Shown here: piece after piece, positions 1-5,822 of the stretch
Layout of the letters: every line of letters starts with the position of its first letter
Numbering within the stretch: the stretch's first letter is position 1
Assembly (NCBI GenBank): GCA_030705665.1
Contig: JAUZQA010000126.1
Location: forward strand, 1 to 9,212
From: Bacillota bacterium
Lineage (GTDB): Bacteria > Bacillota > Bacilli > Bacillales_B > DSM-18226
Reading direction: 5' to 3'
DNA: 9,212 nt
The notes under the pieces: generated by a model
Databases searched by the model: none
What the model was told of the DNA's origin: nothing
The model's input: only the letters and a program-made list of their open reading frames with translations
Made by a program: the position numbers and the translations under genes

Positions 1-21
1 ACTAATGTTTAAATAAATTTC

Positions 22-55
22 AAAAAAAAAAACTAACCCTTTTGGATTAGTTTTT
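22..55 (-). terminator. Rho-independent terminator of pepT
   Basis: Reading the minus strand, AACTAATCC - AAAA - GGGTTAGTT forms a 9-bp stem (52-44 with 39-31) with one T-G wobble, followed by a run of about nine T (A22-A30 on the plus strand). On the plus strand the same position would be a C-A mismatch and the T-run is shorter, so the minus orientation is favoured. It sits about 27 bases beyond the pepT stop, as expected for the end of that transcript. Confidence 0.85.
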
Positions 56-82
56 AGTTGAAAATTGTAAAATAGTGTTGAT

Positions 83-1315
83 TTAGGCCCTTTCTTCAAA
101 TAACTTGGCAATTTCAACGATAACTTTTGTTGCTTTTTCCATATTTTCAACGGATGTAAACTCAAATCTTCCGTGAAAGTTTTCGCCGCCGGCAAAAATA
201 TTGGGCGTTGGGAGTCCCATATAGGATAATTGGGAGCCGTCGGTACCGCCGCGGATTGGCTGAACAATTGGCTGAATATCTAAATTTTCCATGGCCTGAT
301 GGGCGATATCGACAATCTCTTTAACAGGCTCAATTTTATCCTTCATGTTGTAATATTGATCCTTTAGCTCAAGGATAATGTTGTTTTCACCATATTTCTT
401 CTTTAATTCAGCCACAATGCTCTCCATCTTGGCTTTTCGTGCATTGAAATTGGCTTGGTCAAAGTCACGAATAATGTAGTGAAGGTTTGTTTGTTCCACA
501 TCCCCATGGAATGAAATCAAGTGATAGAAGCCTTCATAGCCCTCTGTCATTTCTGGTGATTCATTTGCTGGAAGCATGCTGTTCAATTCCATCGCAATTT
601 TTGCAGAATTGATCATTTTGCCTTTTGCTGAACCAGGGTGAATATTTCGGCCTTTGATCGTGATTTTAGCTGCTGCAGCATTGAAGCTTTCGTATTCCAA
701 TTCACCGAGCGGACCGCCGTCCACTGTATAAGCAAACTTTGCATTGAAGCTGGCAACATCAAATTTATGTGGACCTCTGCCGATTTCTTCATCTGGTGTA
801 AAAGCGACTCTGATTTTCCCGTGTTTGATCTCCGGGTGTTGTTTCAGATAGGCCATTGCTGTCATGATTTCAGCAACTCCTGCCTTATCATCAGCACCAA
901 GCAAAGTGGTACCGTCGGTTGTAATCAATGTATGTCCAACATAGTTTCCTAGTTGTGGAAAGTCCTTTGTCGTTAAGGAGATATGTAAGGATTCGTTTAA
1001 GACAATATCTTTCCCGTCGTAATTTTCAACGATTTTTGGGTTTACATTCTTGCCTGTGAAATCAGTAGCTGTATCAACATGGGATAAAAAACCGATCGTT
1101 TGTACATCCTTGTCAGTATTAGCAGGGAGCGTTGCCATCACATATCCATTCTCATCGATGGTTACTTCCTCCAGCCCGATTTCTTTTAGTTCCTCAACCA
1201 GCATATTGAGCAGCGTTAGCTGTCCCTCAGTGGACGGGCAAGTATCACTGCTCTCATTTGACTGTGTATCTACTTTTACATAAGAAGTAAAACGTTTAAT
1301 AATTTCATCTTTCAA
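83..1315 (-). CDS. pepT: Peptidase T (tripeptide aminopeptidase, M20 family)
   Basis: Cytoplasmic di-zinc aminopeptidase that releases the N-terminal residue of tripeptides, feeding peptide-derived amino acids into metabolism. The 410-residue length is that of Bacillus PepT. M20 landmarks are all present: H79-x-D81 in SHVDT, D142 in GADDKAG, the E176/E177 pair in [10 protein letters not shown]199 in TVDGG, and H381 in GENFHGR; the HPGSAKG stretch near 226-232 belongs to the lid domain. By family knowledge H79, D142, E177, D199 and H381 bind metal and E176 is the general base. The start is TTG at 1315; AAAAGGAG lies on the minus strand at 1333-1326, a 10-base spacer. No in-frame ATG upstream fits, and the N-terminus [19 protein letters not shown] matches the family. 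It is transcribed alone, divergent from tetR, with its own terminator. Intact and ordinary. Confidence 0.96.
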   Translation of the reverse strand: MKDEIIKRFTSYVKVDTQSNESSDTCPSTEGQLTLLNMLVEELKEIGLEEVTIDENGYVMATLPANTDKDVQTIGFLSHVDTATDFTGKNVNPKIVENYDGKDIVLNESLHISLTTKDFPQLGNYVGHTLITTDGTTLLGADDKAGVAEIMTAMAYLKQHPEIKHGKIRVAFTPDEEIGRGPHKFDVASFNAKFAYTVDGGPLGELEYESFNAAAAKITIKGRNIHPGSAKGKMINSAKIAMELNSMLPANESPEMTEGYEGFYHLISFHGDVEQTNLHYIIRDFDQANFNARKAKMESIVAELKKKYGENNIILELKDQYYNMKDKIEPVKEIVDIAHQAMENLDIQPIVQPIRGGTDGSQLSYMGLPTPNIFAGGENFHGRFEFTSVENMEKATKVIVEIAKLFEERA

Positions 1316-1347
1316 GGGATTTCAACTCCTTTTCTTATTCTCCATTT

Positions 1348-1356
1348 ATCTTAACA
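1348..1356 (-). promoter_or_regulatory. Possible pepT promoter (extended -10)
   Basis: The minus strand reads TGT-TAAGAT here, an extended -10 (TGn plus 4/6 of TATAAT), about 33 bases upstream of the pepT TTG start. No good -35 is found at 17 bases (TTTTAG), so the assignment rests on the extended element. Confidence 0.4.
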
Positions 1357-1370
1357 CAAATAATTATTTG
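1357..1370. promoter_or_regulatory. Perfect 14-bp AT-rich palindrome in the pepT-tetR spacer
   Basis: CAAATAATTATTTG equals its own reverse complement. It directly abuts the candidate extended -10 of pepT and would fill the spacer between its -35 and -10. It could be an operator for a dimeric repressor of pepT. The protein is not recognised, and AT-rich palindromes also arise by chance. Confidence 0.35.
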
Positions 1371-1385
1371 CTAAAAAAATTCGCA

Positions 1386-1402
1386 TTGACCAGACTGGTC
1401 GA
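1386..1402. promoter_or_regulatory. TetR-type operator 1 (over the -35)
   Basis: TTGACCAGACTGGTCGA: half-sites TTGACCA and TGGTCGA around a 3-base centre, one mismatch in the 7-bp arms. The inner dyad GACCAG-A-CTGGTC is perfect. It coincides with the -35 hexamer, so bound repressor should exclude RNA polymerase. The family's habit of autoregulation and the adjacent tetR gene point to its product as the ligand. Confidence 0.75.
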
Positions 1403-1414
1403 TAAGAATATAAT
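1386..1414 (+). promoter_or_regulatory. Sigma-A promoter of the tetR-ABC operon
   Basis: TTGACC (-35, 1386-1391), a 17-base spacer, and a perfect TATAAT (-10, 1409-1414). The predicted transcription start is near 1420, giving a leader of about 45 bases before the tetR ATG. This is the best promoter in the window, and it is sandwiched between two operator-like dyads. Confidence 0.85.
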
Positions 1415-1418
1415 GAAT

Positions 1419-1435
1419 TTGACCAAGATGGTCAA
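1419..1435. promoter_or_regulatory. TetR-type operator 2 (over the transcription start)
   Basis: TTGACCAAGATGGTCAA: perfect 7-bp arms TTGACCA and TGGTCAA with a 3-base centre. It shares its left arm exactly with operator 1 and lies 33 bp from it centre to centre, about three helical turns. It covers the predicted transcription start. Confidence 0.75.
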
Positions 1436-1464
1436 TTGAATATGAAGGAGGCTGCAACCATTCA

Positions 1465-2088
1465 ATGATTGAAAAATTTTTAAACCTTGATCAAGAAAAA
1501 CAAGACAGAATCATAAACGCAGCCATTAAGCAGTTTGCCCAGAAAGGCTATGATAATGCCTCAACAAACGAAATTGTAAAAGAAGCAGGAATTTCTAAAG
1601 GATTGTTGTTTCACTACTTTAAAAATAAAAAGCAGCTTTATTTGTTTTTAAAAGACCATTTGATGGAGCTTTTGACAAAAGAGTTCTATCAAAAAGTTAC
1701 GTTCACCGACCCCGATATTTTCGTAAGGATCGAGCAGGCTACGCTTATTAAAATGGAGTTAAGGAACAAATACCCAGATCTTTTTAAGTTCGTCACCAGT
1801 GTATATCTGGAAGATTCCAAAGAAGTGAAAGAAGACCTAGACGCGTGGAAAACGGAAATGACTGCAGTTAATATCCACAAGGCTTTTGAAGGAATTGATA
1901 CATCCTTGTTTAGAGATGATATTGATTCCCAAAAAATTATAAAAATCATCACCTGGACGGCTGAACAGTTTGCCGCAGAGGAATCAGCGAAAGCAAAATT
2001 ATCTCCAGAACATGATTTTGACTATGACAGCGTCATAAAGGAATTAAATGGGTACTTCACCATATTTAAGAACTGCTTTTACAAATAG
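1465..2088 (+). CDS. TetR/AcrR-family transcriptional repressor
   Basis: A 207-residue one-domain-plus-ligand-domain repressor. Residues about 12-60 form the N-terminal DNA-binding bundle; the helix-turn-helix is the NASTNEIVKEAGISKGLLFHY region (31-51), followed by the typical F-K-N-K-K-x-L-Y tail. Residues from about 65 to the end are the helical ligand and dimer domain, which is too variable to name a ligand. The ATG follows AAGGAGG (1445-1451) with a 13-base spacer, longer than usual, but no alternative in-frame start exists and MIEKFLNL is the usual N-terminus of this subgroup. It is the first gene of an operon with an ABC ATPase 12 bases downstream and two permeases. Tandem dyads in its promoter suggest that it represses the whole operon until an inducer, perhaps the pump's substrate, binds. 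The inducer is unknown. Confidence 0.92.
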   Translation: MIEKFLNLDQEKQDRIINAAIKQFAQKGYDNASTNEIVKEAGISKGLLFHYFKNKKQLYLFLKDHLMELLTKEFYQKVTFTDPDIFVRIEQATLIKMELRNKYPDLFKFVTSVYLEDSKEVKEDLDAWKTEMTAVNIHKAFEGIDTSLFRDDIDSQKIIKIITWTAEQFAAEESAKAKLSPEHDFDYDSVIKELNGYFTIFKNCFYK

Positions 2089-2100
2089 GGGGTTGAAAAC

Positions 2101-2985
2101 ATGAATGTCATTGAAATCAAAAATTTGACGAAAACCTATGGCAAAGCAAGAGGAATCTCTAATATCAGCTTCAATGTGGAGGAAGGCGAGATTTTTGGCT
2201 TTATCGGCCCAAACGGTGCCGGGAAATCGACGACCATTCGCACCCTTTTATCACTTATTTATCCAACAAGCGGGAGTGCAACAATTTTTGGCAAAGACTC
2301 AGTTAAATACGCCCCTGAAATCAAAAAAGAAATTGGCTACCTGCCTTCTGAAGTATTTTATTACGACAATATGAAAGTAAAAGATTTATTGAATTACTCT
2401 GCTAGTTTTTATAAAAAGGATTGCACAAAGCGGATGCATGAGCTGGCTCAAATCATGAATCTTGATCTTAATAAAAAAATTGACGACCTTTCTTTAGGAA
2501 ACAAAAAGAAAGTCGGGATTGTTCAAGGGCTCTTGCATGAACCAAAATTAATTATTTTGGATGAACCGACTAGCGGGCTGGATCCTTTAATGCAGCAAAA
2601 GTTCTTTGAATTGCTTCAGGAAGAAAATAAAAAAGGCGCTACAATTCTATTTTCATCTCATATTTTAAGTGAAGTTCAAAAGTTATGTAACCGTGTGGCC
2701 ATCATAAAAGAAGGCCAGCTTGTGACCGTTGAAAAAATCAGTACCTTACAGGAAAACAACTATAAAAAGATAAAAATTGAGACAAAAACGAAGCTGGGCC
2801 CTGATTATTTTAATCTGGAAGGCATCAATAAGTTAGAAATAAAAGATAATGTGATCAGTTTCCTATTTAGAGGAAATATTAATGACATTTTGAAAAAGAT
2901 AACAGAGATTGAGATTACGAATCTTTGGATCGAAGAACCGGACCTTGAGGAGATCTTCATGCATTATTATGAAGTGGAGGCCTGA
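2101..2985 (+). CDS. ABC-2 type transporter, ATP-binding protein
   Basis: Cytoplasmic ATPase subunit that should power the two permeases encoded next. In 294 residues: Walker A GPNGAGKST (36-44), signature LSLGNKKK (130-137), Walker B LIILDE (150-155, catalytic E155), D-loop SGLD (158-161) and H-loop H187 in SSHILSE. A C-terminal extension of about 80 residues (about 215-294) follows, as in BcrA/CcmA-like exporters. Two deviations: the Q-loop reads IGYLPSEV without the usual Gln, and the signature is LSLGN rather than LSGGQ. Both occur in ABC-2 drug-efflux ATPases, so the protein is probably active. TAGGGGG, overlapping the tetR stop, is the ribosome binding site, 8 bases before ATG. The substrate cannot be read from the sequence; antimicrobial or peptide efflux is the common role of such TetR-linked cassettes. 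Confidence 0.92.
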   Translation: MNVIEIKNLTKTYGKARGISNISFNVEEGEIFGFIGPNGAGKSTTIRTLLSLIYPTSGSATIFGKDSVKYAPEIKKEIGYLPSEVFYYDNMKVKDLLNYSASFYKKDCTKRMHELAQIMNLDLNKKIDDLSLGNKKKVGIVQGLLHEPKLIILDEPTSGLDPLMQQKFFELLQEENKKGATILFSSHILSEVQKLCNRVAIIKEGQLVTVEKISTLQENNYKKIKIETKTKLGPDYFNLEGINKLEIKDNVISFLFRGNINDILKKITEIEITNLWIEEPDLEEIFMHYYEVEA

Positions 2986-2991
2986 TAGACT

Positions 2992-3789
2992 ATGAATATC
3001 TTTTATCATGAATTGAAGGCTTACCGGAAGTCAACCATCATTTGGACGATATCATTAATAGCAATTGTTATGCTGTTTATGTCATTTTATCCTGGTTTTT
3101 CAAAGGATACAGAGGCTTTTAAAAAAGTAATGGAGAATTATCCGCCGGCAATCAGAAATGCATTGGGGATTAACCTGGGCAATCTCGTCTCTATTCTGGG
3201 ATTCTACTGCTTTCCATTGTCATTTATCACCCTTTGCGGGGCAATCCAGGCAATGAATCTTGGTACTTCTATAGTCAGCAAGGAAATCCGTGAAAAAACA
3301 GCAGATTTTCTGTTAACAAAACCAATTACTCGTACAACCGTTTTAACCGCTAAAATGTTAGCTGCGTTTGTTTCGATTGTGATAACAAACATCTTTTTTA
3401 TTGCCGCTGCAAGTATCACGGCATTTCAAGTAAAGACCGATGATTTTAGTTTTAAAATTTTTATCATGCTGTCGCTCACGATGTTTTTTGTTCAGCTGAT
3501 ATTCCTGGCTCTGGGATTTATTGTTTCTGTGAGTGTAACGAAGCTTAAATCGGTGCTCAGTGTTTCACTTGCTGTTGTCTTTGCCTTCTATTTTCTGGGG
3601 ATGTTCAGTGACACAACAGGAGAAAAGGCAAAACGTTATTTTTCGCCATTTAAATACTTTGACAATACTTATATTATGAAACACGCAAGCTTCGAAGCTT
3701 CCTTTTTAGTTGCCGCTGTTATCATTGTCATTGCAGCAGTTGCAGCAAGTTTCATGATTTACACCAAAAAGGATATCCATGCTGTTTAA
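2992..3789 (+). CDS. ABC-2 type transporter permease, first of a tandem pair
   Basis: Integral membrane protein of 265 residues with about six hydrophobic segments (near 16-34, 62-88, 118-144, 154-181, 187-205 and 236-257), as in the ABC-2 permease family. The cytoplasmic block KEIREKTADFLLTKPITR (97-114) between segments 2 and 3 is the conserved ABC-2 coupling region with the hallmark F-L-x-x-K-P. It starts with ATG 6 bases after the ATPase stop (a double stop, TGATAG); the ribosome binding site GTGGAGG lies inside the end of the ATPase gene. It is paralogous to the next gene: both begin MNIF..ELKA.RKS and carry a PFKYF motif near 219-224. Together they probably make a heterodimeric channel for the upstream ATPase. 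Confidence 0.9.
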   Translation: MNIFYHELKAYRKSTIIWTISLIAIVMLFMSFYPGFSKDTEAFKKVMENYPPAIRNALGINLGNLVSILGFYCFPLSFITLCGAIQAMNLGTSIVSKEIREKTADFLLTKPITRTTVLTAKMLAAFVSIVITNIFFIAAASITAFQVKTDDFSFKIFIMLSLTMFFVQLIFLALGFIVSVSVTKLKSVLSVSLAVVFAFYFLGMFSDTTGEKAKRYFSPFKYFDNTYIMKHASFEASFLVAAVIIVIAAVAASFMIYTKKDIHAV

Positions 3790-3796
3790 ACTAAAC

Positions 3797-3803
3797 GGAG
3801 GGG
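3797..3803 (+). promoter_or_regulatory. Ribosome binding site that sets the second permease start
   Basis: GGAGGGG lies 4 bases before an in-frame GTG (3808) and 7 bases before ATG (3811). The 7-base spacing and the alignment of MNIFFRELKA with the upstream paralogue's MNIFYHELKA favour ATG at 3811. Confidence 0.7.
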
Positions 3804-3810
3804 TTTAGTG

Positions 3811-4608
3811 ATGAATATATTTTTTAGAGAATTAAAGGCTCATCGAAAATCGCTTATTTTTTGGAGTATTGGAGTTTTCCTGATGGTTGTATCGGGGATG
3901 GCAAAGTATTCAGCGTATTCTTCCTCAGGTCAATCGATCAATGAGCTAGCAGCGAGCCTGCCGAAATCAATGAGGGTTGTACTCGGTTTTAATTCGGGTG
4001 ATTTATCGAAAGCTAGTGTCTATTTCGGAATGTTGTATCTCTATCTGCTGTTAATGGCGACGATCCACGCTGCGATGCTGGGAGCCACGATTTTTGCCAA
4101 AGAAGAGCGTGATAAAACGTCTGAGTTTTTATTCGCAAAGCCTGTTTCAAGACCTGCCATCATTACTGCAAAATTGCTGGCTGTACTTGTAAATATCGTT
4201 ATCTTTAACCTGGTAACTTTTATTTCCTCGGTAATTCTCGTTGGACAATACAACAAGGGTGAATCGGTTAACGGTGATATTGCTGTATTAATGACAGGAA
4301 TGTTTATTTTACAGCTCTTGTTCATGGTGATTGGCAGTGCCATTGCAGCAGTGAAAAAGAAACCAAAAACAGCAGCATCATTAGCGGCTGGCATACTTTT
4401 AATCACCTATTTATTATCGATTATCATTGATTTAAACGATCACATTGACGCATTAAAATACGTAACGCCATTTAAGTATTTTGAAGCAAAGAATATCATG
4501 TCGGGCAGCGGACTGGGTTTAGGGTACATTGTCCTGTCAGCAGCTTTAATTGCCGCGCTTACCGCCGTAACCTATGTTTTTTACAAAAAGAGAGATTTAA
4601 ATGTTTAG
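3811..4608 (+). CDS. ABC-2 type transporter permease, second of a tandem pair
   Basis: With the ATG at 3811 this is also exactly 265 residues, and its conserved block KEERDKTSEFLFAKPVSR falls at 97-114, the same positions as in the upstream permease. That supports an origin by tandem duplication followed by wide divergence. About six membrane segments (near 15-32, 72-92, 118-146, 157-180, 187-207 and 236-257) and the TPFKYFE motif at 219-225 are visible. A GTG at 3808 would add one residue and cannot be excluded. It is the last gene of the tetR operon and is followed at once by a GC-rich hairpin. Likely role: the second half of the membrane channel of the TetR-controlled exporter; substrate unknown. 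Confidence 0.9.
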   Translation: MNIFFRELKAHRKSLIFWSIGVFLMVVSGMAKYSAYSSSGQSINELAASLPKSMRVVLGFNSGDLSKASVYFGMLYLYLLLMATIHAAMLGATIFAKEERDKTSEFLFAKPVSRPAIITAKLLAVLVNIVIFNLVTFISSVILVGQYNKGESVNGDIAVLMTGMFILQLLFMVIGSAIAAVKKKPKTAASLAAGILLITYLLSIIIDLNDHIDALKYVTPFKYFEAKNIMSGSGLGLGYIVLSAALIAALTAVTYVFYKKRDLNV

Positions 4609-4618
4609 AATGTAAAGG

Positions 4619-4644
4619 GGCCGATCCTGCTATGATCGGCCTTT
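4619..4644 (+). terminator. Hairpin terminator at the end of the tetR-ABC operon
   Basis: GGCCGATC (4619-4626), loop CTGCTAT, GATCGGCC (4634-4641) form a perfect 8-bp GC-rich stem, 10 bases after the last permease stop. The following T-run is only TTT, so termination may be incomplete; a second hairpin with a better T-run lies at 4737-4760. It could also act on the converging doxX transcript. Confidence 0.65.
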
Positions 4645-4653
4645 CATTAGCTA

Positions 4654-4760
4654 ATAGGAAAGTATAAATTTTTTTAAAATTTTTACTTTCCTATGTCGCA
4701 TAAGTGCAACTACGCCTCTGTCTTCGCCCTTAGGGGCTCGCCAATCGGCGAGTTTTCTTT
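4654..4760. repeat. Chain of inverted repeats, possible dispersed intergenic element
   Basis: Four stem-loops follow each other. (1) 4654-4694: an 11-bp perfect stem, ATAGGAAAGTA with TACTTTCCTAT, continued by one T-T mismatch and 7 more pairs to a 3-base loop. (2) 4695-4710: directly abutting, GTCGCA-TAAG-TGCAAC, with a pair that is C-A on the plus strand but a G-U wobble on the minus strand. (3) 4726-4737: GCCC-TTAG-GGGC. (4) 4737-4752: CTCGCC-AATC-GGCGAG, then TTTTCTTT. Its compact structure and its place between convergent genes resemble REP or MITE-like elements. I believe similar sequence recurs in Bacillus genomes, but that is from memory and unverified. No transposase is present. Confidence 0.55.
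4737..4760 (+). terminator. Second plus-strand terminator, touching the doxX stop
   Basis: CTCGCC-AATC-GGCGAG is a perfect 6-bp GC-rich stem followed by TTTTCTTT (4753-4760). It forms a standard plus-strand terminator that would catch read-through from the ABC operon before it runs antisense into doxX. It is also the right end of the hairpin chain, and its T-run overlaps the doxX stop codon (4759-4761). Confidence 0.65.
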
Positions 4761-5157
4761 ATAGTTTGTATAATAAAACATAGTCCCCCGGCCCGATTAA
4801 GGCTACTCCAATGACAACTGCGATGAGAACAAGATTGTACTCAAATCCGCCGTTCGTCAGCCAATAGCCGTTTTTGCCGTGAACCGTGGCAATGGCATCA
4901 ATCATTACGATTGTTATGAGGATTGCTCCAAACCAGGTGAGGAGCCCGGCAGCAAACAGCAAACCACCGATGAGTTCAAACAAACCAGCGAGTAACGCCC
5001 AAACTTTTCCGCCATTTTTGATTCCAATTGTCCCCAGCCATTCACCGAATCCGCTTAGGCCAGGCCCTCCAAACCAGCCGAATAGCTTTTGTGCCCCATG
5101 CCCGACGAAGGTCAAACCAATGACCAAACGAATGATTAATAACCCTAAACTTGCCAC
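4759..5157 (-). CDS. DoxX-family membrane protein
   Basis: A 132-residue integral membrane protein of the DoxX family, with about four hydrophobic helices (near 5-22, 53-71, 76-92 and 107-125). The family signature GHGAQKLFGWFGGPG (19-33) follows the first helix. GTG at 5157 is chosen as start: AAGAAGG lies on the minus strand at 5171-5165, a 7-base spacer. An upstream in-frame ATG at 5181 would add eight residues that are the translated ribosome binding site. Family members include CatD (YfiD) of Bacillus subtilis, linked to quinone and thiol stress with CatE; no dioxygenase gene is next to this one, so the name is not transferred. Function unknown beyond a possible redox-related role. The gene is transcribed toward the ABC operon, and its stop codon abuts the hairpin chain. 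Confidence 0.88.
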   Translation of the reverse strand: MASLGLLIIRLVIGLTFVGHGAQKLFGWFGGPGLSGFGEWLGTIGIKNGGKVWALLAGLFELIGGLLFAAGLLTWFGAILITIVMIDAIATVHGKNGYWLTNGGFEYNLVLIAVVIGVALIGPGDYVLLYKL

Positions 5158-5164
5158 ATTACAA

Positions 5165-5171
5165 CCTTCTT
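5165..5171 (-). promoter_or_regulatory. Ribosome binding site that sets the doxX GTG start
   Basis: Minus strand AAGAAGG, 7 bases before GTG at 5157. It lies inside the longer reading frame beginning at 5181, which makes that upstream ATG an unlikely start. Confidence 0.7.
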
Positions 5172-5195
5172 TCAAAAACAATCTCTATCAGGCTC

Positions 5196-5201
5196 ATTAT
5201 A
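5196..5201 (-). promoter_or_regulatory. Possible -10 of the doxX promoter
   Basis: The minus strand reads a perfect TATAAT at 5201-5196, about 39 bases before the GTG start. No convincing -35 exists at 16-18 bases; TTGTAT occurs only at a 20-base spacing. The promoter may be weak or need an activator. Confidence 0.35.
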
Positions 5202-5266
5202 TGAACAACCTCTGTTATTTTATACAAACATGCTCAAACACGTTTTTTTTATTTTCAACATGAATA

Positions 5267-5275
5267 TGGTAAAAT
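5267..5275 (+). promoter_or_regulatory. Extended -10 promoter of the ASCH gene
   Basis: TGG-TAAAAT is an extended -10 (TGn plus 5/6 of TATAAT), 29 bases before the ATG at 5305. The -35 region (about 5247-5252) is a T-rich tract without a TTGACA match, which the extended element would compensate for. Confidence 0.55.
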
Positions 5276-5304
5276 ACACCTGTTGAAGAAGGAGGAAGAG
5301 GAAA

Positions 5305-5652
5305 ATGACAAATGTACAGCAAAATAACGAACTGCCGCCAAAAACATGTAGCGTCGAACGTTTAGTTACTTTAAAGGAAGATGTTCAAAAGGTACTTGAA
5401 GGAAAGAAAACAGCTACACGCAGGAATGGTAGGTATGCAGATGTTGGTGAAGTAATGACATTGGAAGGACAAGACTTTGTTGTCGAGCGTGTCTATTCCC
5501 AATCACTTGGAGAGTTGACGGATGAAGACGCACATCAGGAAGGCTTCGATAGCTTGGAAGACTACAAACAATCCATACTTTCGATTCACCCGGGTATGCC
5601 ATGGCTTCCGCAAATGAGAGTCTGGGTCCACGAATTCCGCAAAGCAAATTAA
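5305..5652 (+). CDS. ASCH-domain protein, possible N4-acetylcytidine amidohydrolase
   Basis: A small 115-residue soluble protein. After a polar N-terminal tail of about 18 residues, the ASCH (PUA-like) fold begins with the motif LEGKKTATRR (31-40) and continues through a DVGE turn (46-49), LTDEDAHQEGF (71-81) and a C-terminal strand RVWVHEF. Escherichia coli YqfB, an ASCH enzyme that hydrolyses N4-acetylcytidine, uses Lys-x-x-Thr and a distal Glu (K21, T24, E74 from memory). Here K35, T38 and E79 fall in the same motifs (GKKTATRR and AHQEG). The fold is well supported; the exact reaction is inference, because other ASCH proteins share parts of this pattern. AAGGAGG (5289-5295) is 9 bases before ATG. 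It has its own promoter and terminator, so it appears to be a single-gene transcript, divergent from doxX. Confidence 0.82.
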   Translation: MTNVQQNNELPPKTCSVERLVTLKEDVQKVLEGKKTATRRNGRYADVGEVMTLEGQDFVVERVYSQSLGELTDEDAHQEGFDSLEDYKQSILSIHPGMPWLPQMRVWVHEFRKAN

Positions 5653-5660
5653 ATTTTCCA

Positions 5661-5698
5661 AAAAGCAGCCGCTGGATGAAAACGGTTGCTTTTTCTTT
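5661..5698 (+). terminator. Rho-independent terminator of the ASCH gene
   Basis: AAAAGCAGCCG (5661-5671) pairs with CGGTTGCTTTT (5683-5693) through 11 pairs including one G-U, with an 11-base loop, followed by TTTTTCTTT (5690-5698). It begins 8 bases after the stop codon. Confidence 0.9.
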
Positions 5699-5719
5699 GG
5701 CTCTATAGATGTTTTATAT

Positions 5720-5748
5720 TTGTTTAATCCCCCCGCCAAAATTATAAT
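5720..5748 (+). promoter_or_regulatory. Promoter of the ABC half-transporter pair
   Basis: A perfect TATAAT (5743-5748) with TTGTTT at 5720-5725 and a 17-base spacer; the -35 is weak (3/6). The spacer contains a C6 run (5729-5734), unusual in this AT-rich stretch. Transcription should start near 5755, which places the AAAGGAG at 5749-5755 at or before the first base of the mRNA. Confidence 0.6.
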
Positions 5749-5761
5749 AAAGGAGCCTGCA

Positions 5762-5787
5762 CTTGGATGGAAACAGCACCATCCAAG
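5762..5787 (+). promoter_or_regulatory. Perfect 9-bp stem-loop at the predicted 5' end of the exporter mRNA
   Basis: CTTGGATGG (5762-5770), loop AAACAGCA, CCATCCAAG (5779-5787). It begins about 7 bases after the predicted transcription start and ends 35 bases before the ATG at 5823. There is no T-run after it, so it is not a simple terminator. It may be a 5' mRNA-stabilising hairpin or a DNA operator for an unlinked regulator. Confidence 0.6.
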
Positions 5788-5807
5788 ACACACAGAGATA
5801 CGGCCAT

Positions 5808-5817
5808 AAAGGTGGAG
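5808..5817 (+). promoter_or_regulatory. Ribosome binding site that sets the first half-transporter start
   Basis: AAAGGTGGAG places GGTGG 7 bases and GGAG 5 bases before ATG 5823. It supports this start over the in-frame TTG at 5763. Confidence 0.7.
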
Positions 5818-5822
5818 TAAAA

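Noticed and set aside
4646..4655. ATTAGCTAAT 10-bp palindrome before the hairpin chain
   Set aside because: Short and AT-rich, so it is expected by chance. It could be an insertion border but nothing else supports this.
4654..4760. tRNA, riboswitch or CRISPR repeat as explanation of the hairpin chain
   Set aside because: No cloverleaf, no repeated direct unit with spacers, and no gene downstream that it could control in cis on the plus strand.
5221..5252. Repeated CAAACA and T8 tract between doxX and the ASCH gene as a regulatory repeat
   Set aside because: The copies are six bases and imperfectly placed; no dyad or known box could be defined.
4886..5263. Plus-strand open frame of 125 codons opposite doxX
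   Set aside because: It is the antisense of a clear DoxX gene, has a Pro/Ser-rich composition with no family likeness, and lacks a ribosome binding site.
5763..5822. TTG start giving a 20-residue longer first half-transporter
   Set aside because: The ribosome binding site before it overlaps the predicted transcription start, the codon lies in a hairpin stem, and ATG 5823 has its own well-placed ribosome binding site and a typical exporter N-terminus. Kept only as a finding.
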